DNA of 64,000 nucleotides from Pseudomonas fluorescens Q2-87 (GTDB lineage Bacteria; Pseudomonadota; Gammaproteobacteria; Pseudomonadales; Pseudomonadaceae): NCBI RefSeq assembly GCF_000281895.1, contig NZ_CM001558.1, forward strand, positions 5,646,556 to 5,710,555, read 5' to 3'. Made by a program: the position numbers and the translations under genes. The first letter of the stretch is position 1. Each line of letters starts with the position of its first letter. The notes beneath the pieces are model-generated. The model saw nothing but the letters and a program-made list of their open reading frames with translations. It searched no databases and was not told the DNA's origin. Of the stretch, positions 8,487-17,199 are shown piece by piece.

Positions 8487-9770
8487 TCAAATGACGATGC
8501 GCAGGCACTGGCCCGCGTGATACAGCGAGAAGCCCGCCTCGTACAGGCAACTGCGCACACCCGCTGCGGCCAATGGCTGCATGGGGGCGAAGGGAATCGG
8601 CAGCGCCTTGGCATCACCATGGCACAGGTAATCGGCGAAGGCCTTGCCCACCACGGTACCGGTGGTCACGCCCCGGCCGTTGTAGCCGGTCACGGCCACC
8701 AGCCCGGGGGCAGGTTCGAACAGGCGCATCAGGTGATCGGGTGTGAAGGCAATGCACCCTGTCCAGGTGCACTCCCATTCCACCGCCTTGAGGTAGGGGA
8801 AATAGTGTTGCTGCACACGGTCCGCCCAAGCCTTGAGGAACCAGCCCGGCTTGCGGTTGCCGTTGCCAAGGCTGCCCAGCAGCAGGCGGCCGTCCTTGTC
8901 ACGGCGGATGCTGCTCAACACCTGGCGGGTGTCCCATGAACCCTGCCCGCCGGGCAAAATCCGTTGAGCTGCTTCGTCCGTCAGCGGGACGGAGGCGACC
9001 TGATAGTAATAGCCAGGGAAAAAGTTGCGCCGCAGCTCGGTCCAGTCGCCCTCGGTATAGGCGTTGGAGGCAATCACCACCTGCTCGGCCAGCACCGACC
9101 CGTGGGCGGTCTGGACCGACCAGCGCTGGCCCTGGCGTTCCAGGCGCGTCACAGGCGAGTGATCGAAAAGCTGGCCGCCCAAGTCCTTGGCAGCCTTCGC
9201 CAGTCCGCTGGTGTAGGCCATCGGATTGAGGGTGCCGGCGCGTCGGTCAAGCAACGCTGCGGCAATCTTTGGGGTGCCAGTGGCGTCGAAGCAGGCCTGG
9301 CCGGTGAGCAATTCCACCGGGGCGCCGCGGCGTTTCCATTGCGCTTCGCGACTGCGCAGGTCCGCCTCGCCACGGGCGTTATGGGCCATGTGCAAGGTGC
9401 CTTCGCGGCGCAACTGGCAATCGATGTTGTATTTGTCGACGAGGCTGAACACCAAGGCCGGCGCGGCGCCCAGCATGCGATTGAGCTGGCTGCCCACCGC
9501 CTCACCGAACCCCGCCTCGATGTCATCCGGCGGGATCCACAGGCCGGCGTTGACCAGGCCGACGTTGCGTCCCGACCCACCATGCCCGGCCCGATGGGCT
9601 TCCAATACTGCAACGCGCTTGCCTTGTTCCAACAAGTGCACCGCCGCCGACAGCCCGGTGAAACCTGCGCCGATGACGCAGACATCTACCGTGATTTCTG
9701 CGCTGAGCGAGCTGTTTTCAGGCCTTTGTGGCGTCAGTTTTTCCCACAGACATTCTTCGCGTAACGGCAT
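8487..9770 (-). CDS. amaA: L-pipecolate oxidase AmaA (FAD-dependent oxidoreductase)
   Basis: A 427-residue DadA-type flavoprotein. The dinucleotide-binding motif VCVIGAGFTGLSAAVHLLEQG lies at about residue 28 and is followed by an acidic residue (VLEAHRAGHGGSGRN), with a C-terminal FAD segment GYNGRGVTTGTVVGKA. The order oxidase, 496-residue aldehyde dehydrogenase and LysR gene matches the P. putida ama locus, where AmaA oxidises L-pipecolate to piperideine-6-carboxylate in lysine catabolism; the assignment rests mainly on that neighbourhood. A related possibility is a gamma-glutamylputrescine oxidase-like enzyme. The ATG at 9770 has GGAG 7 bases upstream. Confidence 0.8.
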   Translation of the reverse strand: MPLREECLWEKLTPQRPENSSLSAEITVDVCVIGAGFTGLSAAVHLLEQGKRVAVLEAHRAGHGGSGRNVGLVNAGLWIPPDDIEAGFGEAVGSQLNRMLGAAPALVFSLVDKYNIDCQLRREGTLHMAHNARGEADLRSREAQWKRRGAPVELLTGQACFDATGTPKIAAALLDRRAGTLNPMAYTSGLAKAAKDLGGQLFDHSPVTRLERQGQRWSVQTAHGSVLAEQVVIASNAYTEGDWTELRRNFFPGYYYQVASVPLTDEAAQRILPGGQGSWDTRQVLSSIRRDKDGRLLLGSLGNGNRKPGWFLKAWADRVQQHYFPYLKAVEWECTWTGCIAFTPDHLMRLFEPAPGLVAVTGYNGRGVTTGTVVGKAFADYLCHGDAKALPIPFAPMQPLAAAGVRSCLYEAGFSLYHAGQCLRIVI

Positions 9771-9813
9771 TGCCAGACTCCGGAAATGAAACCCAACCAC
9801 TACACATTCAATT

Positions 9814-9901
9814 GTGGGAGCGGGCTTGCTCGCGAAAGCGGACGGTCAATCAACATTGTTGTCGCCTGATATACCGTTTTCGCGAGCAAGCCCGCTCCCA
9901 C
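9814..9901. repeat. REPIN (GTGGGAGC family) between amaA and amaB
   Basis: Two inverted, essentially identical REP units are separated by about 40 bases whose centre (GTCAATCAACATTG...) resembles the centres of the REPINs at 14809, 17078 and 32135. It separates two genes transcribed in the same direction and may uncouple their mRNA levels. Confidence 0.9.
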
Positions 9902-9927
9902 AGGGGGGTCGCCGCTTGGCTCAAGCC

Positions 9928-11418
9928 TTAATCAAAGGTGATGCCTTGCGCCAACGGCAATTCCAGCGAGTAGTTCACGGTGTTGGTCTGGCGACGCATG
10001 TAGCCGCGCCATGCGTCGGAGCCGGATTCGCGACCGCCGCCGGTTTCTTTCTCACCGCCAAACGCACCGCCGATTTCCGCCCCGCTCGGGCCAATGTTGA
10101 CGTTGGCGATGCCACAGTCGCTGCCCACCGCCGACATGAACTGCTCGGCCTCGCGCACGTCCGTGGTAAAGATGCAGGACGACAGGCCTTGGGGCACCGA
10201 GTTGTTCAGGTGCAGGGCTTCGCTGAAGTCCTTGTAGCCAACCACGTAGAGAATCGGCGCGAAGGTCTCGTGGCGCACGACGTCGCTCTGCTCGGGCATC
10301 TCGACGATGGCTGGCGAGACGTAATAGGCATTCGGGAATTGGTCTTCGAGCTGGCGCTTGCCGCCGAATACCCGGCCACCTTCACTCAAGGCCTGCTCCA
10401 GCGCGTCCTGCATGTTGTCGAAGCTGTGTTTGTCGATCAGTGGCCCGACCAGATTGCCTTCCAGCGGATGGCCGATGCGCACTTTCGAATAGGCGGCCTT
10501 GAGGCGGGTGACGATCTCTTCTTTCACCGATTCATGGGCGATCAGGCGGCGCAGGGTGGTGCAACGCTGGCCGGCAGTGCCGACGGCGCTGAACAGGATG
10601 GCGCGCACGGCCATGTCCAGATCCGCGCTTGGCGCAAGGATCATGGCGTTGTTGCCGCCCAGTTCCAGGATGCTGCGGGCGAAACGCGCGGCGACTTTTG
10701 GCGCCACCTCACGGCCCATGCGGGTGCTGCCGGTGGCGCTGATCAAGGCCACGCGGGGATCGTCCACCAGCGCCTCGCCGGCGTCGCGACCGCCAATGAT
10801 CACTTGCGTCAGGTACGGCGGCGCATCGCTGAAATTCTTCAGCACACGGTCGAACAGCGCCTGGCACGCCAGGGCGGTGAGCGGGGTCTTTTCCGACGGT
10901 TTCCAGATCACCGAGTTACCGCACACCAAGGCCAGCGTGGTGTTCCAGGCCCAGACCGCCACGGGGAAGTTGAAGGCGCTGATCACCCCGACCACACCCA
11001 GCGGATGCCAGGATTCACGCATGTGATGGCCGGGGCGCTCGGAGGCGATGGTCAGGCCGTACAGCTGACGGGACAAGCCCACGGCGAAGTCGCAGATATC
11101 GATCATCTCTTGCACTTCACCCAGGCCTTCCTGGGTGATCTTGCCCGCCTCCCATGACACCAACTCACCGAGGTCGGCCTTGTATTCGCGCAACAGGTCG
11201 CCAAATTGACGCACCAGCTCACCGCGACGCGGGGCAGGCACTTGGCGCCACAGGTCGAACGCATGCTCGGCACGACTGACCTGCTGTTCCACTTCAGCCG
11301 CGCCTTCCCAATTCACGGCGCCGATACGGCTGCCATCGATGGGCGAATGCACCGGTTGTGTGCCGTTCTGGTACAGGGTCGAGTCGACGCCCAGACGATC
11401 AAGCAATGCAGCAACCAT
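9928..11418 (-). CDS. amaB: L-2-aminoadipate 6-semialdehyde dehydrogenase AmaB (antiquitin-type ALDH)
   Basis: A 496-residue aldehyde dehydrogenase of the ALDH7/antiquitin group. Seen are the N-terminal VGVISAFNFPVAVWAWNTTL, the NAD-site GSTRMGREV, the catalytic Glu in LELGGNNAMI, the catalytic Cys in GTAGQRCTTLRRL, and a C-terminal GGEKETGGGRESGSDAWR typical of antiquitins. It oxidises aminoadipate semialdehyde (from piperideine-6-carboxylate) to 2-aminoadipate, the step after AmaA. The length equals the P. putida enzyme. The start has GAGGAAA upstream and is divergent from the LysR gene. Confidence 0.88.
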   Translation of the reverse strand: MVAALLDRLGVDSTLYQNGTQPVHSPIDGSRIGAVNWEGAAEVEQQVSRAEHAFDLWRQVPAPRRGELVRQFGDLLREYKADLGELVSWEAGKITQEGLGEVQEMIDICDFAVGLSRQLYGLTIASERPGHHMRESWHPLGVVGVISAFNFPVAVWAWNTTLALVCGNSVIWKPSEKTPLTALACQALFDRVLKNFSDAPPYLTQVIIGGRDAGEALVDDPRVALISATGSTRMGREVAPKVAARFARSILELGGNNAMILAPSADLDMAVRAILFSAVGTAGQRCTTLRRLIAHESVKEEIVTRLKAAYSKVRIGHPLEGNLVGPLIDKHSFDNMQDALEQALSEGGRVFGGKRQLEDQFPNAYYVSPAIVEMPEQSDVVRHETFAPILYVVGYKDFSEALHLNNSVPQGLSSCIFTTDVREAEQFMSAVGSDCGIANVNIGPSGAEIGGAFGGEKETGGGRESGSDAWRGYMRRQTNTVNYSLELPLAQGITFD

Positions 11419-11593
11419 GGAATTTTCCTCAAACGTAAGACAAGTAGTGGCAGCCGCAAATGTCGGCTGAGCAGACCTGTAGTTGTAGCTGGCCTGAGAC
11501 TTGCCAACAAACGACCTTTAAGCGAGATATCATTCCGTTTATTCATGCTGGCCATGACCGGATAAGCAGCGCCACAAGAAATAAGGCCTCATC

Positions 11594-12499
11594 ATGCTCA
11601 ATAAACGCTATTTGCCGTCGATCACGGCGCTGCAATGCTTCGAAGCGGTGACCCGCCACCTGAGCTTCACCCGTGCCGCCGAAGAGCTGAACCTGACCCA
11701 GAGTGCCGTCAGCAAGCAGGTCGCGCAATTGGAGGAACTGCTGCAGCACTTATTGTTCCGGCGCGTACGTCGACGCTTGCAACTGACACCGGCCGGGGAT
11801 TTGTACCTGGGGGAAGTGCGAAAAATTCTTTCCCAGGTGGAGATGTCTACCCATTACCTGCGTTCCTACGGCGGCGACACCGAAGTCCTGCGCGTTTCCA
11901 CACCTCCGACGTTCGGCGCCCGCTGGCTGGTCCCACGCTTGAAGGGGTGGCGTTTGCGCCACCCCACGATTCACCTGGATCTGTGCAGTGAGCAAGAGGC
12001 CGATGACTTGGTGCAGGGGCGCAGCGACCTGGCGTTTTACTTCGGCCACGGCTCACGGCCCGGCACCGAATCCCTGAAGCTGTTCGGCGAAGAGCTGGTG
12101 CCGGTCTGCGCACCCGGCAGCCTGCCGGAACACCCCTTCACCGACCCGACCCAACTGGCCGAACTGGTGCTGCTGCAAAACGCATCGCGTCCCCAGGCCT
12201 GGCACGACTGGTTCGACAGCCAGGGCTACCACACCGAACACAGCTACCACGGGCCGCGCTTCGAAACGTTCTATATGTGCATCCGAGCCGCCCAGGTCGG
12301 CTGCGGCGTTGCCTTGCTCCCGCGCTTCCTGGTGGAAGAAGAACTGGCCGACGGCAAGCTCATCATTCCCTGGGCCCATGCGATGCCCAGCACCAGCGCC
12401 TATTACCTGGCCTACCCGGAACATTCGGCGGAAGTGCCCAAGGTCCGGCTGTTCGTGGAATGGATGCTAGAGCAGGTCGAGAACCCGGATACGCTGTAA
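11594..12499 (+). CDS. LysR-family transcriptional regulator (GcvA-like), next to ama genes
   Basis: A 301-residue LysR-type regulator. The N-terminal winged helix-turn-helix ITALQCFEAVTRHLSFTRAA, then LNLTQSAVSKQVAQLE, spans about residues 9-60; the effector-binding domain from about residue 90 has the TPPTFGARWLVPRL motif of the GcvA subgroup. It is transcribed divergently from amaB across 175 bp, the usual arrangement for a regulator of its neighbour, so control of pipecolate/lysine degradation is likely but inferred. I could not identify a convincing T-N11-A operator by eye. Confidence 0.88.
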   Translation: MLNKRYLPSITALQCFEAVTRHLSFTRAAEELNLTQSAVSKQVAQLEELLQHLLFRRVRRRLQLTPAGDLYLGEVRKILSQVEMSTHYLRSYGGDTEVLRVSTPPTFGARWLVPRLKGWRLRHPTIHLDLCSEQEADDLVQGRSDLAFYFGHGSRPGTESLKLFGEELVPVCAPGSLPEHPFTDPTQLAELVLLQNASRPQAWHDWFDSQGYHTEHSYHGPRFETFYMCIRAAQVGCGVALLPRFLVEEELADGKLIIPWAHAMPSTSAYYLAYPEHSAEVPKVRLFVEWMLEQVENPDTL

Positions 12500-12516
12500 T
12501 AGCAACTGCCCACCCT

Positions 12517-12610
12517 GTGGCGAGGGAGCTTGCTCCCGCTCGGTTGCGCAGCAACCGCTCAAGTACCTGGGGCCGCAGCGCGACCCAGCGGGAGCAAGCT
12601 CCCTCGCCAC
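12517..12610. repeat. REPIN (GTGGCGAGGG family) between LysR gene and pncB
   Basis: Inverted REP units lie around a centre with internal GCGCAGC complementarity, directly after the LysR stop. The rest of the 12500-12733 gap shows no gene and no strong promoter. Confidence 0.9.
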
Positions 12611-12733
12611 AACGGCCTTCGGACGTTAAAAAATCACTGGCAATACCCACCCAGGTTATGCGCCACTAACCCCTTCACCCCAAACCGCTGTACGCCGCTG
12701 CCCAGCACAGCGGCCTGCCTGGAGATTCCCGCC

Positions 12734-13960
12734 ATGAGCGAGAGTGTATTTGCCGATCGTATCGTGCAGAACCTGCTCGACACCGACTTCTACAAACTGA
12801 CGATGATGCAGGCGGTGCTGCACAACTATCCCAACGTTGAAGTCGAGTGGGAATTTCGTTGCCGCAACAGTGAAGACCTGCGCCCGTACCTGGCGGAGAT
12901 CCGCTTTCAGATCGAACGCCTGGCCGAGCTGAACCTGAGCGCCGACCAATTAAGTTTCCTTGAGCGCATCAGCTTTATGAAGCCGGACTTCCTGCGTTTC
13001 CTGGGCCTGTTTCGCTTCAACCTGCGCTACGTCCACACCGGCATCGACAACGGCGAGCTGTTCATCCGCCTGCGTGGGCCCTGGCTACACGTGATTCTGT
13101 TCGAAGTACCGCTGCTGGCCATCGTCAGCGAAGTGCGCAATCGCTATCGCTACCGCGAAATTGTCCTGGAACAGGCACGGGAACAGTTGTATCGCAAGTT
13201 CGACTGGCTGAGCGCCAACGCCAGCGCCGACGAATTATCCGAACTGCAGGTAGCGGACTTCGGCACCCGCCGTCGGTTTTCCTACCGAGTCCAGGAAGAA
13301 GTGGTGAACGTGCTCAAGCACGATTTCCCCGGGCGTTTTGTCGGCACCAGCAACGTGCACCTGTCCCGGGAACTGGACATGAAGCCCCTGGGCACCATGG
13401 CCCACGAGTGGATCATGGCTCACCAGCAACTGGGGCCACGACTGATCGATAGCCAGATCGCCGCCCTCGATTGCTGGGTGCGTGAATACCGGGGCCTGCT
13501 GGGGATCGCCCTGACCGATTGCATCACCATGGACGCCTTCCTGAAGGACTTCGACCTGTTCTTCGCCAAGCTCTTCGACGGTTTGCGCCATGACTCCGGC
13601 GACCCGGTGCTCTGGGCCGAAAAAGCCATCGCCCACTACCACAAGCTCGGCATCGACCCGATGAGCAAGACCCTGGTGTTCTCCGACAGTCTGACATTGC
13701 CTAAATGCCTGGAGATTTTTCGGGCATTGCGCGGTCGCATTAATGTCAGCTTCGGTATCGGCACCAACCTGACCTGTGACATACCGGGTGTAGAGCCAAT
13801 GAGCATCGTGCTTAAAATGATCAGCTGTGACGGGCAACCCGTGGCCAAGATTTCAGACGAGCCCGGCAAGACCCACTGCAAGGATCCGAACTTCGTCGCC
13901 TACATGCGACATGTTTTCCAAGTACCTGCCACCCTTTCAGACACATCAAGCAAGGAGTGA
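12734..13960 (+). CDS. pncB: Nicotinate phosphoribosyltransferase
   Basis: A 408-residue enzyme of the PncB family. Characteristic segments are [20 protein letters not shown] near the N-terminus, [16 protein letters not shown] in the middle, [13 protein letters not shown], and GLRHDSGDP, where the family His is phosphorylated. It forms nicotinate mononucleotide from nicotinate and PRPP with ATP hydrolysis, in NAD salvage. The ATG at 12734 is preferred (GGAG about 9 bases upstream); a longer frame would run through the REPIN. nadE follows 4 bases later, giving a salvage operon. Confidence 0.93.
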   Translation: MSESVFADRIVQNLLDTDFYKLTMMQAVLHNYPNVEVEWEFRCRNSEDLRPYLAEIRFQIERLAELNLSADQLSFLERISFMKPDFLRFLGLFRFNLRYVHTGIDNGELFIRLRGPWLHVILFEVPLLAIVSEVRNRYRYREIVLEQAREQLYRKFDWLSANASADELSELQVADFGTRRRFSYRVQEEVVNVLKHDFPGRFVGTSNVHLSRELDMKPLGTMAHEWIMAHQQLGPRLIDSQIAALDCWVREYRGLLGIALTDCITMDAFLKDFDLFFAKLFDGLRHDSGDPVLWAEKAIAHYHKLGIDPMSKTLVFSDSLTLPKCLEIFRALRGRINVSFGIGTNLTCDIPGVEPMSIVLKMISCDGQPVAKISDEPGKTHCKDPNFVAYMRHVFQVPATLSDTSSKE

Positions 13961-13964
13961 ATTC

Positions 13965-14792
13965 ATGCAAGCCGTACAGCGTGAGATTGCTGAACAGCTC
14001 AAGGTCCAGCCACCGTTCGCCGATGACGCCGCCCTCAAGGCCGAAGTCGCCCGGCGCGTGAGCTTTATCCAGGATTGCCTGGTCAATTCCGGCCTCAAAT
14101 CCCTGGTGCTGGGCATCAGCGGTGGCGTCGACTCGTTGACCGCCGGGCTGCTGGCCCAACGTGCCGTGCGCGAACTACGGGAAAAAACCGGCAACGCGGC
14201 CTACAAGTTCGTAGCCGTTCGCCTGCCGTATGAAACCCAGTTCGACGAGCACGAAGCACAAGCCTGCGTGGACTTCATCGAGCCGGACGAGCGCCACACC
14301 GTCAACATCGGCCCGGCGGTCAAGGCACTGGCCAAGGAAGTCCTGGCCTTCGAGGGCAAGACACCGGGCTCGCGGGATTTCGTATTGGGCAATACCAAGG
14401 CGCGCATGCGTATGGTGGCGCAGTACACCATCGCCGGAGCCGAGCAGGGCCTGGTGATCGGCACCGACCACGCGGCCGAGGCGGTCATGGGATTCTTCAC
14501 CAAGTTCGGTGACGGCGCCTGCGACCTGGCCCCGCTCAGCGGTCTGGTGAAGAACCAGGTCAGGGCCATCGCCCGGGACTTCGGCGCGCCGGAATCGCTG
14601 GTGGAAAAGGTTCCCACCGCCGACCTCGAAGACCTGTCCCCCGGCAAACCCGACGAGGCCGCCCATGGCGTGACCTACGGTGAGATCGATGCCTTCCTGC
14701 ATGGCCAGCCGATCCGCGAAGAAGCCGCCCGGATCATCTGCGAGACCTATCGCAAGACCGAGCACAAGCGAGTAATGCCTTACGCCCCCTGA
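13965..14792 (+). CDS. nadE: Ammonia-dependent NAD+ synthetase
   Basis: A 275-residue N-type ATP pyrophosphatase, the same length as E. coli NadE. The P-loop [39 protein letters not shown] and the C-terminal [18 protein letters not shown] are standard. It amidates nicotinate adenine dinucleotide with ammonia to give NAD; there is no glutaminase domain. The AAGGAG ribosome site overlaps the pncB stop codon (AAGGAGTGA), so translation is coupled. Confidence 0.95.
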   Translation: MQAVQREIAEQLKVQPPFADDAALKAEVARRVSFIQDCLVNSGLKSLVLGISGGVDSLTAGLLAQRAVRELREKTGNAAYKFVAVRLPYETQFDEHEAQACVDFIEPDERHTVNIGPAVKALAKEVLAFEGKTPGSRDFVLGNTKARMRMVAQYTIAGAEQGLVIGTDHAAEAVMGFFTKFGDGACDLAPLSGLVKNQVRAIARDFGAPESLVEKVPTADLEDLSPGKPDEAAHGVTYGEIDAFLHGQPIREEAARIICETYRKTEHKRVMPYAP

Positions 14793-14808
14793 TTGGATTG
14801 CTCACCCT

Positions 14809-14895
14809 GTGGGAGCGGGCTTGCTCGCGAAAACGTCGGCACAGTCAACATCAATGTCGACTGGCAGACCCTCTTCGCGAGCAAGCCCGCTCCAC
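14809..14895. repeat. REPIN (GTGGGAGC family) after nadE
   Basis: Two inverted REP units flank a centre containing CAGTCAACATCAATGTCGACTG-like inverted sequence. The right unit lacks one base (CGCTCCACAG). It lies between the convergent nadE and azu genes. Confidence 0.9.
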
Positions 14896-14917
14896 AGGAT
14901 TTAGCCATTTACGAGAC

Positions 14918-14950
14918 AAAAAAACGCCCTGCACGAGGGCGCTTTTTTTA
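14918..14950. terminator. Bidirectional terminator between nadE and azu
   Basis: The stem ACGCCCT / AGGGCGC has a short loop, a run of A on the left and a run of T on the right, so it works for nadE on the plus strand and azu on the minus strand. It lies 13 bases past the azu stop. Confidence 0.85.
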
Positions 14951-14962
14951 CGCAACAAGCGA

Positions 14963-15409
14963 TTACTTCAGGGTCACGGTGCCTTTCATCATCGAGATGT
15001 GGCCTGGGAACGAGCAGAAGAAACCGTATTTTTCCGTGGCATCAAGTTTCGACACATCGAAGGTCACCGAGTCCGTCTCGCCGGCACCGATGACTTTGGT
15101 ATGGGCGATGATGCGCGCGTCACCCTCTTTCAGGTAGTTCTTGTCGATACCGGCGCCCAGGCCATCGGTGGCGATTGGCTGCATGTCTGTCTCTTTGCTC
15201 AGCACCCAGTTATGGCCCATGACGTTTTTTGGCAGGCTGCCCGAATGGGTCAGCTCAACGGTGAATGTCTTGCAGCTCTTGTCGATTTCGATGGCCTTGG
15301 TGTTGAAGGACATCTGATCGGTCGAGTCGATGGTGGTCTTGCACTCCGCTGCCATCAGTTGGCTGCTGGCCAGCGTCAACAGGGATACTGCAACAAGTTT
15401 GGCGAACAT
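14963..15409 (-). CDS. azu: Azurin precursor (blue copper electron carrier)
   Basis: A 148-residue precursor, identical in length to P. aeruginosa azurin. A 20-residue signal peptide ends in SSQLMA, and the mature 128-residue protein begins AECKTTID. The copper ligands are recognisable as His46 (MGHNW), Cys112 (FFCSFPGH), His117 and Met121 (ISMMKG); Cys3 and Cys26 form the disulphide. It carries electrons in the periplasm, classically linked to denitrification and redox stress. The ATG at 15409 has GGAG 8 bases upstream. An Anr-like site and a perfect palindrome lie upstream. Confidence 0.97.
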   Translation of the reverse strand: MFAKLVAVSLLTLASSQLMAAECKTTIDSTDQMSFNTKAIEIDKSCKTFTVELTHSGSLPKNVMGHNWVLSKETDMQPIATDGLGAGIDKNYLKEGDARIIAHTKVIGAGETDSVTFDVSKLDATEKYGFFCSFPGHISMMKGTVTLK

Positions 15410-15480
15410 CGTGAATCTCCAAGGCATGGTTAACAAAATTCCTTAAAGGGGAAGACTGCCTGAATTTGAGACAAGTTCCT

Positions 15481-15510
15481 ATGACCTGAATCAAAAGTTG
15501 TATACAACTT
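15481..15510 (-). promoter_or_regulatory. Azurin upstream sites: Anr-like half site plus 16-bp palindrome
   Basis: On the minus strand TTGATTCAGGTCAT (15481-15494) matches the left half of the Anr/Fnr box TTGAT-N4-ATCAA and part of the right. Directly beside it AAGTTGTATACAACTT (15495-15510) is a perfect inverted repeat with the TTGTATACAA core common among GntR-family operators. Anr control of azu is known in P. aeruginosa; the palindrome-binding protein is unknown. The 15410-15750 gap otherwise holds only a possible 29-codon frame. Confidence 0.4.
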
Positions 15511-15599
15511 AAGGCTATCAGCCTGATGGACACAATCAACCAGCCAGACGTATGACCCTTCTCTATGATCGGCCCCATCACCTCTCTGGAGCGCCCGTC

Positions 15600-15689
15600 A
15601 TGAACCTCAACAGCCTCTTATGCAGTCTGCTCGCCGCCTACGCCTGTGGCGCCAGCGGCACCTATGAAAAACCCCGGCGCGAGGCTTAA
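15600..15689 (+). CDS. Possible 29-residue hydrophobic peptide
   Basis: ATG follows a GGAG site by 8 bases. The frame encodes a short hydrophobic N-terminus (LLCSLLAAYACGASG) and a charged tail (YEKPRREA), ending in TAA about 60 bases before the LOG gene. The lipobox is poor (AYAC). No family is recognised; it may be an uncoding leader of the LOG gene. Confidence 0.3.
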   Translation: MNLNSLLCSLLAAYACGASGTYEKPRREA

Positions 15690-15750
15690 GTGCTTTGCGC
15701 AACCCGGGCCAGGCTTTACTCTGGAGAGGTTACTGATCACGGAGTAAAGC

Positions 15751-16338
15751 ATGTCCATTGCGTCTGTTTGTGTATTTTGCGGCGCCAGCACCGGCACCCA
15801 TCCAGCCTATCGTGAAGCGGCGCAAGCCTTGGGGCGAGCGTTGGCGGAGCGAGAGCTGACCTTGGTCTATGGCGGTGGTGCGGTGGGCCTGATGGGCATC
15901 GTTGCCGACGCGGCCCTGGCGGCCGGCGGCGAGGTCATTGGCATCATCCCGCAAAGCTTGAAAGACAAGGAAATCGGCCACAGCGGCCTGACACGCCTGG
16001 AAGTGGTGGACGGCATGCATGCCCGCAAGGCGCGCATGGCCGAACTGAGCGATGCCTTCATCGCCCTGCCCGGCGGCCTCGGCACCCTGGAAGAGCTGTT
16101 CGAAGTCTGGACCTGGGGCCAGCTCGGCTATCACGGCAAGCCGCTGGGGCTGCTGGAGGTGAACGGCTTCTACAGCAAACTCACCGGTTTTCTCGATCAT
16201 ATCGTCGGCGAAGGCTTCGTCCGCGCGCCGCATCGTGACATGCTGCAAGTGAGTGAATCACCGCATAACCTGCTCGATGCGCTGGACGAATGGCAACCGT
16301 CGGTGCAGCCAAAGTGGGCCGAACAAAAACCCAGCTAA
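15751..16338 (+). CDS. LOG-family protein (nucleotide 5'-monophosphate phosphoribohydrolase)
   Basis: A 195-residue lysine-decarboxylase-fold protein. It has the N-terminal [10 protein letters not shown], the [10 protein letters not shown] glycine loop, and the catalytic [13 protein letters not shown] (PGGxGTxxE) motif at about residues 108-120, preceded by HARKARM with the paired basic residues. LOG proteins cleave the N-glycosidic bond of nucleoside 5'-monophosphates, including cytokinin ribotides; the older lysine decarboxylase label is wrong for this group. GGAG lies 8 bases before the ATG. It is followed after 68 bases by the small charged protein gene. Confidence 0.9.
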   Translation: MSIASVCVFCGASTGTHPAYREAAQALGRALAERELTLVYGGGAVGLMGIVADAALAAGGEVIGIIPQSLKDKEIGHSGLTRLEVVDGMHARKARMAELSDAFIALPGGLGTLEELFEVWTWGQLGYHGKPLGLLEVNGFYSKLTGFLDHIVGEGFVRAPHRDMLQVSESPHNLLDALDEWQPSVQPKWAEQKPS

Positions 16339-16406
16339 CGGCTCGACCCCGATACAGGGCAGAATACGCGCCGCTCAACCTCACCTTCGACCCCAGAGGA
16401 TCGCCC

Positions 16407-16595
16407 ATGGCCAAACCCAATTATTCCTTCGCCAAACGTCAGAGAGACTTGGCCAAGGAGCAGAAGAAAGAGGAAAAACTTCAGCGCAAGAAAGCCACTG
16501 CTGAAGAAGAAGCAACACTGACCCCGGATACCGAGGGCGAAGTGGCCGCAGAAGACGATGTCGATACCACGAAAGATCAGGCACCCGACGCCTGA
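16407..16595 (+). CDS. Small highly charged conserved hypothetical protein
   Basis: A 62-residue protein from an ATG preceded by AGAGGA. The first half is lysine/arginine-rich (FAKRQRDLAKEQKKEEKLQR) and probably helical; the second half is acidic and probably disordered (DTEGEVAAEDDVDTTKDQ). It has no membrane segment or known domain. Its start resembles small proteins commonly found at this place in Pseudomonas genomes; the function is unknown, and a nucleic-acid or ribosome-associated role would only be a guess from charge. Confidence 0.7.
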   Translation: MAKPNYSFAKRQRDLAKEQKKEEKLQRKKATAEEEATLTPDTEGEVAAEDDVDTTKDQAPDA

Positions 16596-16642
16596 TACCC
16601 CCAGGGCCTGATGATCCGATCCGGCCCCCCGGTTTTGTGTCC

Positions 16643-16669
16643 AGGGCCGGCAGCCCCGCTGCCGGCCCT
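16643..16669 (-). terminator. Strong GC hairpin at the end of the Nudix gene
   Basis: AGGGCCGGCAG pairs perfectly with CTGCCGGCCCT across a 5-base loop and overlaps the Nudix stop codon. There is no T run, so it may protect the 3' end or serve as a weak terminator between convergent genes. Confidence 0.5.
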
Positions 16670-17046
16670 CACAACTCGAGCGCCTTGATAATCGACTCGC
16701 GATAACCCACTGGCAGATTTGCCGGCAACCGGCCCGGCTCGAACAGCCCGATTTCCTTGTGTTCATGACTGACCGTCGGCACGAAACCGCCCAGCAACTG
16801 GCAGCGGTACGTGGAGATGAAGACGTGTTTGCCGGGAATGACCTCAAACAGATATGAATCCAGCGGCTCTCCCACGCTCACTTCAACCGCCAGCTCTTCG
16901 GCAATTTCCCGTGCCAGGCATTGCGGCGCCGTTTCGCCCAGCTCGATCCGCCCACCGGGCAGTTCCCACTCGTCCCGCTCGTTGAGCATCAGCACGACCA
17001 GGCCTTCGGGGGATTGCAGCACGCCTTTGATGGAAACCGGGAACAT
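16669..17046 (-). CDS. Nudix hydrolase
   Basis: A 125-residue single-domain Nudix protein. The Nudix box runs from GRIELGETAPQCLAREIAEE, with G-x5-E-x7-R-E-x2-E-E intact, but the glycine that normally follows two residues after EE is Ala (ELAVEV). The metal-binding glutamates are present, so it should be active on a nucleoside diphosphate-linked substrate; the specificity cannot be read. It is convergent with the 62-residue protein gene and shows no operon partner. Confidence 0.85.
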   Translation of the reverse strand: MFPVSIKGVLQSPEGLVVLMLNERDEWELPGGRIELGETAPQCLAREIAEELAVEVSVGEPLDSYLFEVIPGKHVFISTYRCQLLGGFVPTVSHEHKEIGLFEPGRLPANLPVGYRESIIKALEL

Positions 17047-17077
17047 GAACCTTCCTCGTCAATTCAATGCATACCCT

Positions 17078-17165
17078 GTGGGAGCGGGCTTGCTCGCGAA
17101 AGCGGTGGTTCAGTCGACATCAATGTTGAATGTCAGTCCGCTTTCGCGAGCAAGCCCGCTCCCAC
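17078..17165. repeat. REPIN (GTGGGAGC family) between Nudix and transglutaminase genes
   Basis: Two inverted REP units, perfect over about 22 bp, flank a centre with GTCGACATCAATGTTGAATG. It lies just downstream of the transglutaminase-like gene end. Confidence 0.9.
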
Positions 17166-17199
17166 CAAGGGATTTTTTACGATTCCAGCGGCATCACCG

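Noticed and set aside
12530..12733. Longer pncB with about 68 extra N-terminal residues
   Set aside because: The extension is REPIN sequence; the ATG at 12734 has a ribosome site and gives the normal family length.
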